A stretch of 5,599 nucleotides of DNA from CAYYJM01 sp964471755 (GTDB taxonomy: Bacteria; Planctomycetota; Planctomycetia; Gemmatales; Gemmataceae). Below, piece after piece: positions 1 through 5,599 of the stretch; position 1 is the stretch's first letter; each line of letters starts with the position of its first letter. The notes below the pieces were generated by a model that ran no database searches, was not told where the DNA came from, and saw nothing but the letters and a program-made list of their open reading frames with translations. Location of the stretch: assembly GCA_964471755.1 (NCBI GenBank), contig CAYYJM010000353.1, forward strand, positions 1-5,599, given 5' to 3'. The position numbers and the translations under genes were made by a program.

Positions 1-2346
1 GAAAGGTTTCTGATTCAGCTGGAAGTTCATCAACTGATCGAGGAGCCGGCTCAGGTTCTGATCGACTGGCCCGACCTGCCCGGCTACCAGATTCTCTCCG
101 AACTGGGTCGGGGTGGCATGGGAGTGGTCTACCTGGCGAGACAGAAGACGCTGGGGCGAAATGTGGCCCTCAAGGTCGTGCGTGGCGACCTCCTGTCCGC
201 GGAGGCCCTGGCACGATTCCAGGCCGAGGCGGGCATCCTGGCGCGATTCCAGCATCCCAACATCGTGCAGGTTTTTGAAGTCGGTCAGTGGTCGTCACCC
301 ACCGGTGAATCTCTGCCGTATCTGACCCTGGATTGGGTGCCGTGCGGCTCGCTGGCAGATCGCTTGCGAGACGGCCCCGTCGCCGCGGACCTGGCCGCTT
401 GCTGGATGGAGGATCTGGCTCGAGCGGTTGCCATCGCCCACGAGGCCGGCGTCATTCATCGCGATCTCAAACCGGCCAACGTGTTGTTGAACGAGGAGAC
501 GCCCAAGCTCACCGATTTCGGCCTGGCCAGACAGCAGGGGCAGGATCTGGAGCGGCTGACGACCAGCGGCGCGATCGTCGGCACGCCGGCCTACATGGCT
601 CCCGAGCAGGCACGGGCTCGCCCTGCGGAGATGAGTCCGGCGGTGGACATCTACTCCCTGGGAGCGGTTCTGTACGAGTGCCTGACCGGCCGACCGCCGT
701 TCCTGGGAACGACCACGCTGGAAACGCTGGCCCAGGTGCTGACGGAAGATCCCGTTCCGCCACGCCGGCTCCGACCCGGCATTCCGCGCGACCTGGAGAC
801 GATCTGTCTGAAATGTCTGGAGAAGAATCCCGCCCAGAGATACGCCTCGGCACTGACGCTGGCCGAGGATCTCCAGCGATTCCGCGCTGGCCAACCCGTC
901 CTGGCGAGGCCGCTCTCGCCGTGGCAGCGTGTCGGCCGCTGGGCGCGACGGCGTCCGGCCATCGCTGGCCTGGTCGGCGCTCTCGTGCTGGCCCTGACGC
1001 TGGGGATCGCCGGCGTCGGCTGGCAGTGGCTGCGTGCGGAAGCGGCCGCCGAGCAGGCCCGACAGGAGCGCGATCGCAGCGAGGCCAACTTCCGCCTGCT
1101 GCTGGAAATGAACACCGACGTTGTCGATCTGGCCGAGAAACTCAGGCCGCTGGCCGGGACGCGGATTGCACTGGTCCAGGACATCCTCCAGCGTACGCAG
1201 GTTCGCCACGACCGTTTCCTGGCCGAAGTTGGTCCGTTGCCTCCGGTTCTGGCCGCGCGAGCCCGGATGCTGACGGCGTTCAGCGAACTCCAGATGGAAC
1301 TGCGCAGCACGACCCTGGCCTTGCAGCAGGCCGACGAGGCCGTCACGCTCTTCCGCCGACTGCTGGACGAACAGCAAGAGGATGCCGAGAGTTCCGACTG
1401 GCGCGTCGGCCTGGGCCTCGCCCTGGAACGGCGCGGTTATGCCCTGCTTCAGCGTGGCGAGAGTGCGGCGGCCCGTGAGGATCAGGCCGCCTCGCTGGCG
1501 ATCCGACGCCCCCTGGCCGAGGCCGAGCCGGACAACCTGCAGCGTCAGTTGGACCTGGCCGCCAGCCTGCAATCGTTCGGAGTCTGGTTCACCGAGCAGG
1601 GCCAACCGGAGCAGGCCGACGAGTACAATCGCCAGGCTCTGGAGATCAAGGAACAGGTCGTGGCACGCGGCCTTCGCACCGCTCACTCGCTCTCACGGCT
1701 GGCTCTGGCACACGAACAGATCGGCGAAGCGGAATGGGCCAGGCGGAACGATGCGGCCCTTGTCCGAGCCCGCGATAGCTACCGGCAATCGCTCGATCTC
1801 AACCGCCAGGCCGCGCAACTGGATCCGACCAACACCGACTACCTTCGCCACGTCTGCCGCGTCCAGATGTCCTACGGCTCGGCCCAGCACAAGCTCCGGC
1901 TCTGGAAAGACGCCGAGAAGGAAATCACACAGGCGGCCGAGATCATCCGCTTTCAGATCCAGGCGAACCCCGGCCACGCCCGCTGGGAGGACCAGTTGGC
2001 CCGCGTCGAATCGCTTCTGGAGGGCGTCCGAGGCGGAGAGTCACCTTCCGCCGAAACCTTCAAACGCCTGCAAGGCAACCGCGATCGTTGCCGCGAGGCT
2101 CTGCGGCGTGACCCGCACGACAACTACGAACGCGCCTTCCTGGCCGCCGCCTGGATGGAACTGGCCGAGGCCCACCTGAGGCAGGCCGCTGCCGGAATTG
2201 ATGCTCGTTCAAACCATGAACTTGCTCGCGGCGAGCTGGCCGAGGCGCTGCCGCTGGCCGAGCAAGCGCACCGCAAGGATCCTGGCAACGCCACCCACAA
2301 GCTGCTGCTCGCACGCATCCGCGGCATTCGCGTTCCTGGCGACTGA
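1..2346 (+). CDS. Transmembrane serine/threonine protein kinase with TPR-like C-terminal domain (5' partial)
   Basis: Hanks-type (PknB-like) kinase that transfers phosphate from ATP to Ser/Thr of target proteins. The frame is open from base 1, so the true start lies upstream; 781 residues are visible and the ATG at 118 falls inside the glycine loop. Window residues: GRGGMGVV loop 36-43, ATP-binding Lys58 (VALKV), helix C Glu76, catalytic HRDLKPAN 153-160 with Asp155, DFG 172-174, GTPAYMAPEQ 194-203, Asp216 in VDIYSLG, and the C-lobe stretch KNPAQRYASA near 275-284. All catalytic residues are present, so the enzyme should be active. Thr187, Thr188, Ser189 and Thr195 in the activation segment are candidate autophosphorylation sites. 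Arg-rich residues 313-318 precede one membrane helix at about 320-343. A charged, probably coiled-coil stretch (about 344-380) follows, then helical TPR-like pairs at roughly 472-505, 517-550, 563-608, 616-657 and 716-760. The topology implies a cytoplasmic kinase and an extracytoplasmic tail. The kinase call is firm; target and ligand are unknown. Confidence 0.96.
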   Translation, partial: ERFLIQLEVHQLIEEPAQVLIDWPDLPGYQILSELGRGGMGVVYLARQKTLGRNVALKVVRGDLLSAEALARFQAEAGILARFQHPNIVQVFEVGQWSSPTGESLPYLTLDWVPCGSLADRLRDGPVAADLAACWMEDLARAVAIAHEAGVIHRDLKPANVLLNEETPKLTDFGLARQQGQDLERLTTSGAIVGTPAYMAPEQARARPAEMSPAVDIYSLGAVLYECLTGRPPFLGTTTLETLAQVLTEDPVPPRRLRPGIPRDLETICLKCLEKNPAQRYASALTLAEDLQRFRAGQPVLARPLSPWQRVGRWARRRPAIAGLVGALVLALTLGIAGVGWQWLRAEAAAEQARQERDRSEANFRLLLEMNTDVVDLAEKLRPLAGTRIALVQDILQRTQVRHDRFLAEVGPLPPVLAARARMLTAFSELQMELRSTTLALQQADEAVTLFRRLLDEQQEDAESSDWRVGLGLALERRGYALLQRGESAAAREDQAASLAIRRPLAEAEPDNLQRQLDLAASLQSFGVWFTEQGQPEQADEYNRQALEIKEQVVARGLRTAHSLSRLALAHEQIGEAEWARRNDAALVRARDSYRQSLDLNRQAAQLDPTNTDYLRHVCRVQMSYGSAQHKLRLWKDAEKEITQAAEIIRFQIQANPGHARWEDQLARVESLLEGVRGGESPSAETFKRLQGNRDRCREALRRDPHDNYERAFLAAAWMELAEAHLRQAAAGIDARSNHELARGELAEALPLAEQAHRKDPGNATHKLLLARIRGIRVPGD

Positions 2347-2400
2347 TCCTCGCCGCGGACACTTTTCGGATTATTTTTCGCGCCGCGTGTCGGCTCCCTC

Positions 2401-2415
2401 GATCGCTTTGCGATC
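2401..2415. repeat. Short perfect inverted repeat GATCGC-TTT-GCGATC
   Basis: Six bases (2401-2406) and their exact reverse complement (2410-2415) flank a TTT spacer, in the gap 59 bases before the WD40 start codon. It could be a small hairpin in the leader or a half-site pair for a regulator. No T tract follows, so it is not an intrinsic terminator. GATCGC-type words are common in this GC-rich sequence, so chance is a real alternative. Confidence 0.3.
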
Positions 2416-2461
2416 TGACATTCGTCGCAGCTCTCGCACTTCGCCAGAGCGGCTTCGTGAT

Positions 2462-2467
2462 GGAGGG
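2462..2467 (+). promoter_or_regulatory. Shine-Dalgarno site (GGAGGG) for the WD40 gene
   Basis: GGAGGG lies six bases before the ATG at 2474. It decides the start: the same frame is open back to an ATG at 2198, but that would overlap the kinase by about 150 bases and bury the signal peptide inside the protein. Confidence 0.8.
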
Positions 2468-2473
2468 TATCCC

Positions 2474-3505
2474 ATGCTCGCGATCCTGAAACGAGTTCTG
2501 TCGGTAATTCTGCTGCTCGGTCCTGTCGCGATGGCGGCTCCGGCGGCCGACGAGATGAAGGCCGTCGATCTCAGCGGTGAGGGCAGGAAGTCGGTTCGGC
2601 TGCTGGTCAGTCCTGACGGCAAGACTCTGGCCGGCCTGGACGATCAGGGCACCGTTCGCCTGTGGAACCTGGCCACTGGCAAGACCCTGGGCACGCTGTC
2701 AACTCCTGCTAACGGTCTGGCCTTCTCGCCGGATGGGAAACTCCTCGCCATCGGCGGCCCAAAAGTCGTTCAGGTCTGGACGGTCGCCACGCGACTGCTC
2801 GACTGTCAAATCACTCACGGCGGTCTCCAGACCCACGCGGTAGCCTTCAGTCCCGACGGTACGAGCCTGGCCGTTCTATTCACCGCGTCGATCAGCAGCC
2901 GAGTTGAGGACAACCGGCCAGAGGCTGAGAAGAAGATCTGGCCCAACGGTCACGTCACGCCGGAGGGCGAATTTCGCGGTCCGCGAACGATCTCCACGAC
3001 GACGTATGGTGCCGGTGTCTGGCGACTGGACCGCGTCGAGACGATCGACAGGCGTGACCTGGGCCCGATCCTTCCACAGGGCATCAGCCTGGATGCCACC
3101 GGCAAGAAGATGCTGCTGGGCGATCGCCGTCTCCTCCAGCCGGGCCGGATTCAACTCGAGATCGCCGCAGGCAACCGGATCATCGGCCGCACTCTCGATC
3201 GGCGAGGCCAGATGGCCGAGGTGATGAAGTTGACGTTCCCGACCACGGTACATCGCATCGCCTTCGCCGAGGCAATCGATCTGGATCGCATCGTGGCTCT
3301 GCACGAACCGCTCGATCCGCAGGCCGTGCCCTATCTGCGAATTCACCAGAGGGACGGCGACGAGGGCACCGTCCTGGCCGAGGTACGTCAGCCGCATGGG
3401 ACCGCCCCGGTCGTCGCCCTGGTTCTGACGCCTGACGGCAAGTCGGCCATCACCGCCGCCGCGGACGGCAGCGTCAAGCTCTGGAGCTTGCCGGCGGCCC
3501 GTTAA
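2474..3505 (+). CDS. Secreted WD40-repeat (beta-propeller) protein
   Basis: Protein of 343 residues with a Sec-type signal peptide: Lys6-Arg7, hydrophobic core about 8-18, likely cut near AMA/AP (residues 19-22). It is therefore probably periplasmic or otherwise exported. WD40-like blades are recognised by the hairpin motif SPDGK/TPDGK and a closing strand with Trp. The blades are at about 40-66 (VRLWNL), 78-104 (VQVWTV), 120-136 continuing after an insertion to GVWRLD at 181-186, a degenerate one at 203-230 (DATGKK), and a clear last blade at 312-339 (VKLWSL). WD40 propellers act as protein-binding scaffolds; no catalytic motif is visible and the partner is unknown. Only about four blades are clear, so the propeller needs degenerate blades in the middle or is incomplete. 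The start is fixed by GGAGGG at 2462-2467 and the signal peptide. The adaptor gene follows closely. Confidence 0.88.
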   Translation: MLAILKRVLSVILLLGPVAMAAPAADEMKAVDLSGEGRKSVRLLVSPDGKTLAGLDDQGTVRLWNLATGKTLGTLSTPANGLAFSPDGKLLAIGGPKVVQVWTVATRLLDCQITHGGLQTHAVAFSPDGTSLAVLFTASISSRVEDNRPEAEKKIWPNGHVTPEGEFRGPRTISTTTYGAGVWRLDRVETIDRRDLGPILPQGISLDATGKKMLLGDRRLLQPGRIQLEIAAGNRIIGRTLDRRGQMAEVMKLTFPTTVHRIAFAEAIDLDRIVALHEPLDPQAVPYLRIHQRDGDEGTVLAEVRQPHGTAPVVALVLTPDGKSAITAAADGSVKLWSLPAAR

Positions 3506-3531
3506 TCGAGTTTGCTCACCCCACGAGTTTC

Positions 3532-3537
3532 AAGGAG
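3532..3537 (+). promoter_or_regulatory. Shine-Dalgarno site (AAGGAG) for the adaptor gene
   Basis: AAGGAG sits six bases before the ATG at 3544, in the 38-base gap after the WD40 stop codon. The gap is too short and featureless for an obvious separate promoter, which supports cotranscription with the WD40 gene. Confidence 0.8.
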
Positions 3538-3543
3538 TTCGCC

Positions 3544-4656
3544 ATGAAATCGCTGAAGCCAATCACTCTCGCTGTCCTGCTTCTGGGCGGTCTGGTTCTG
3601 GTCCGGGCCGAGGACGAGCCGCCAACGGTCGATGTCGTCGAGCCCCGGTCGGTGCAGGTGCCCAACGACATCGACCTGATGGGCCGTGTCCAGGTCGAGA
3701 GCCTGGATCTGCGGGCACGGATCAACGGCGTCGTCCACAAGGTCCACGTCCGCCCCGGAGCCGCCGTCAAGAAGGGGGACGTCCTGGTCGAGTTCGATAC
3801 GAAGCTGCTCCAGCCGGAGATTGATCGGGCGACCGCGGCTCATAACGCGGCCGAGACACGAGTCAAGCGACTGGAGCCACAAGTGAAGCGGGTCAAGGTA
3901 CTTCGGGATACTCGGTCCATGAGCGAGCAGGAGTTGGAACAGATCGAGGGAGACCACCGCGAAGCCGTCGCTCAGGTGGCGGTGACGAAGGTCGCACTGG
4001 AGACTGCCCAGGGAACCGTCGCTTTCTGCAAGGTGGTCGCGCCGGCGGATGGGATCGTCGGGCCGCGGGTCGTCGCCGAGGGGAGCCACACGTTTCGCGA
4101 CGAGACGCCGCTGGTGTCGATCCAGCGGACGGCGTCGCGGGTGATCTTCGAGGGAGACGATCGCGTGGCCATCCGCCTGCGTCGAGCGGCCGAGGCGAAG
4201 GGGCAGGCGCTGGAGAAGGCGGACCTGGCCGTCCAGGTCGGCCTGCCGGACGTGCCGGAGTTCCGCTTCGAGGCGACGCTGGATTCCTTCGCGTCGCAGC
4301 GGATGGGAGACCGGCTACGCCTGGAACTGGGAGCGGCCCTGAAGAAGGCCGACGCTCTGCTCTTGCCGGGGATGCTGGTCCGCGTCCGGGTGCTGATGAA
4401 CGATCCCTGCACCCGGTTGGCGGTGCCGCGAGTCGCCGTTGAGGTCCGAGACGGTGCCCCGGCCGGACAGGCAGTCGTCCTGGTCCTCGACGGTAAGGAC
4501 CGCCTCCAGCGTCGGCCGGTTCTGCTGCGACCCGGTCCCTGGCCGGCGGGATCCGTCGTGATCGAGAAGGGCCTCGCGGAAACCGACCGGGTGGTGGCCA
4601 GCCCGGCTCGTAACCTGCCGGATGGAGCAGCGGTCACGCCGCGTAGCTCGAAGTAG
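3544..4656 (+). CDS. Periplasmic adaptor subunit (HlyD/AcrA-type membrane fusion protein)
   Basis: Protein of 370 residues, the usual size for an RND/ABC efflux adaptor, which bridges an inner-membrane pump and an outer-membrane channel in the periplasm. Residues 1-22 form a signal peptide (Lys2, Lys5, hydrophobic 7-20, likely cut after VRA). There is no lipobox Cys, so the mature protein is soluble or keeps an uncleaved anchor. Domains in order: first lipoyl half 53-85 (INGVVHKVHV, GAAVKKGDVLVEFD), alpha hairpin about 88-157, second lipoyl half about 160-190 (VVAPADGIVG, 164-173), beta-barrel about 200-300 including the typical LLPGMLVRVRV, and a membrane-proximal domain to the end. The hairpin turn carries R116, L120 and S127, matching the R-x3-L-x6-S tip pattern of TolC-docking adaptors. 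No pump or channel gene is seen in the window; the partners must lie elsewhere. Substrate is unknown. Start chosen from the AAGGAG site and signal peptide. Confidence 0.93.
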   Translation: MKSLKPITLAVLLLGGLVLVRAEDEPPTVDVVEPRSVQVPNDIDLMGRVQVESLDLRARINGVVHKVHVRPGAAVKKGDVLVEFDTKLLQPEIDRATAAHNAAETRVKRLEPQVKRVKVLRDTRSMSEQELEQIEGDHREAVAQVAVTKVALETAQGTVAFCKVVAPADGIVGPRVVAEGSHTFRDETPLVSIQRTASRVIFEGDDRVAIRLRRAAEAKGQALEKADLAVQVGLPDVPEFRFEATLDSFASQRMGDRLRLELGAALKKADALLLPGMLVRVRVLMNDPCTRLAVPRVAVEVRDGAPAGQAVVLVLDGKDRLQRRPVLLRPGPWPAGSVVIEKGLAETDRVVASPARNLPDGAAVTPRSSK

Positions 4657-4740
4657 GCGACCCATTCTTGCCTTCAGCCCGCTCCTCGCGCATGATGGAC
4701 GCTCGATGCGGACTCTGCTTCCTCCCACGGGCGATCCTCC
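4657..4740. other. Intergenic spacer without a clear ribosome site or terminator
   Basis: This 84-base gap separates the adaptor from the PVC-type gene. A five-base CGCAT/ATGCG pairing (4689-4693 with 4706-4710) has a long loop and no T tract, so it is not a terminator. No purine-rich Shine-Dalgarno sequence precedes the ATG at 4741; the last bases are instead pyrimidine-rich (CCTCC). Read-through transcription from the adaptor gene is plausible. Confidence 0.4.
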
Positions 4741-5599
4741 ATGCGCTGGACTCTCTCCCTCGGCCTGCTCATTGTCTTGACCCATCTCGTCCTGGCCGCT
4801 CCTGATCCGGGCGTGCTGCCCGTCGGAGCGGACGGCAAACCGCTCAACCTCGACTTCGAGACGGGCACCCTGAAGGACTGGACTGCCGAGGGAGACGCCT
4901 TCAAAGGCCAGCCTATCCAGGGAGACACCGTCATCAAGCGGCGGGCGGATATGAAGTCGGCGCACCAGGGCGAGTTCTGGATTGGCGGCTTCGAGCGTGC
5001 CGCCGACAAACCGCAGGGCACGCTCACCAGCGTGCCGTTCAAGATCACTCATCCCTGGGCGAGTTTCCTCGTCGAGGGTGGACCACACAAGGAAACGTGC
5101 GTCGAGTTGGTCCTCAAGAAAAACGGCAAGGTCTTCCTGAGGACCAGTGGCAGCGAACGCGAGAACCTCCGCCGGGTCCGCGCGGACCTGGCCAAATACC
5201 AGGGCCAGGAGATGTTCGTCCGCGTCGTCGATAAGCACTCCGGCCACTGGGGCCACATCAATTTCGACGACTTCCGCTTCCATCGGGAGAAGCCGGACGT
5301 GCCGGATGCGCCGAAGCCACTGCCAGGGCCGGACACCTACGCCCACGCTGGCCTGCCGCCGACCAAGGCCGCCGAGGCGATGACCGTGCCGGAGGGCTTC
5401 CAGGTGACACTCTTCGCCGGAGAGCCCGACGTCCGGCAGCCGATCGCCTTCTGCCTCGATGATCGCGGCCGACTCTGGGTCGCCGAGGCGTATTCGTATC
5501 CACGCCGGCAACCGGAGGGGAAGGGCCGCGATCGCATCGTGATCTTCGAGGACGCCGACGGCGACGGCAAGTTCGACAAACGCACCGTGTTCCTGGAGG
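4741..5599 (+). CDS. Exported PVC-type putative membrane-bound dehydrogenase (Piru_Ver N-terminal domain family), 3' partial
   Basis: The frame runs off the window, leaving 286 complete residues. The start is well bounded: an in-frame TGA lies at 4693-4695 and no ATG, GTG or TTG follows before 4741. Residues 1-20 are a signal peptide (Arg2, hydrophobic 5-18, likely cut near LAA). Residues 36-183 look like a beta-sandwich carbohydrate-binding-like domain, opening with LDFETGTLKDW and closing with GHINFDDFRF. A proline-rich linker (185-199) follows. From about 211 the family's start appears: MTVPEGFQVTLFAGEPDV, then DDRGRLWVAEAYSYP (240-254) and IVIFEDADGDGKFDK (266-280), typical of the planctomycete/verrucomicrobial domain TIGR02604, a propeller-like putative dehydrogenase. 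Family members are long and often end with HEAT-like repeats and a c-type haem domain (CxxCH); those parts would lie outside the window, so haem binding is not shown. Substrate is unknown; sugar-related oxidation is only a guess from the N-terminal domain. Confidence 0.88.
   Translation, partial: MRWTLSLGLLIVLTHLVLAAPDPGVLPVGADGKPLNLDFETGTLKDWTAEGDAFKGQPIQGDTVIKRRADMKSAHQGEFWIGGFERAADKPQGTLTSVPFKITHPWASFLVEGGPHKETCVELVLKKNGKVFLRTSGSERENLRRVRADLAKYQGQEMFVRVVDKHSGHWGHINFDDFRFHREKPDVPDAPKPLPGPDTYAHAGLPPTKAAEAMTVPEGFQVTLFAGEPDVRQPIAFCLDDRGRLWVAEAYSYPRRQPEGKGRDRIVIFEDADGDGKFDKRTVFLE

Larger units (their letters stand above)
2347..2473. other. Intergenic gap, possible promoter/leader of the WD40 gene
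   Basis: This is the longest non-coding stretch in the window. It contains an AT-rich patch at 2361-2378 ending in TTATTTTT and, further on, a short inverted repeat at 2401-2415. I see no -35/-10 pair good enough to call a promoter. A weak four-base ATCC/GGAT pairing (2346-2349 with 2368-2371) before the T run is too poor to call a terminator. A promoter for the downstream genes here is inference from position. Confidence 0.35.

Noticed and set aside
118..120. ATG at 118 as the kinase start
   Set aside because: It encodes the Met within the glycine-rich loop (GRGGMG). Starting there would remove half of the ATP-binding loop; the frame continues upstream to the window edge with the typical PGYQILSELG lead-in.
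333..1478. Second + strand open frame (381 codons) inside the kinase
   Set aside because: It overlaps the kinase in another frame and translates to Arg/Gly/Pro-rich sequence without motifs.
295..1686. Long open frame on the - strand (463 codons) opposite the kinase
   Set aside because: It lies wholly opposite a kinase with every catalytic motif intact. Its translation is low-complexity, rich in Arg/Gln/Gly, with no recognisable domain, as expected for a GC-rich antisense shadow.
2346..2378. Possible intrinsic terminator after the kinase
   Set aside because: A T-rich run is present, but the only preceding pairing is about four bases with a long loop, too weak to support termination.
2198..2473. 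Upstream extension of the WD40 gene to the ATG at 2198
   Set aside because: It would overlap the kinase by about 150 bases, has no ribosome site advantage, and would place the hydrophobic signal peptide in the interior. The ATG at 2474 has GGAGGG and an immediate signal peptide.
4315..5511. Long open frame on the - strand (398 codons) across the adaptor end and PVC-type gene
   Set aside because: It spans two well-supported genes and the gap between them, and its translation shows no recognisable motif. It is a shadow of the codon pattern on the + strand.

Overview
The window reads as accessory chromosome from a GC-rich member of the Planctomycetota. This rests on protein architecture. It holds a Hanks-type kinase with the planctomycete glycine-loop and C-lobe signatures, followed by one membrane helix and a TPR-like tail. 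It also holds an exported WD40 protein, and the start of a large exported protein with the 'Piru_Ver' putative membrane-bound dehydrogenase domain (PVC-type), a family typical of Planctomycetota and Verrucomicrobiota. No taxonomic marker gene is present, so the assignment is inference from domain content.

Layout: all four genes are on the + strand. Positions 1-2346 are the kinase, cut at its 5' end by the window edge. A 127-base gap follows, the most likely place here for a new promoter. Positions 2474-3505 are a small secreted WD40 protein with a clear Shine-Dalgarno site. After 37-38 bases comes 3544-4656, a periplasmic adaptor (membrane fusion protein, HlyD/AcrA type), also with a clear Shine-Dalgarno site. 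After 84 bases, 4741-5599 is the N-terminal part of the PVC-type protein, cut at its 3' end. Coding density is high. I see no tRNA, rRNA, CRISPR array, insertion sequence or strong terminator.

How the genes may work together: genes 2-4 each start with a Sec-type signal peptide and are closely spaced in one direction, so co-expression is plausible. The kinase has a cytoplasmic catalytic domain joined through one helix to a roughly 435-residue extracytoplasmic helical domain, which suits sensing outside the cytoplasm. A functional link between the kinase and the exported proteins is only suggested by position. No inner-membrane pump or TolC-type channel for the adaptor lies in the window. I found no convincing sign of an undescribed defence or mobile system. 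The points most worth following are the orphan adaptor with an apparently intact TolC-docking tip, the WD40 protein with an insertion and few clear blades, and the N-terminal jelly-roll-like domain fused to the PVC dehydrogenase domain.
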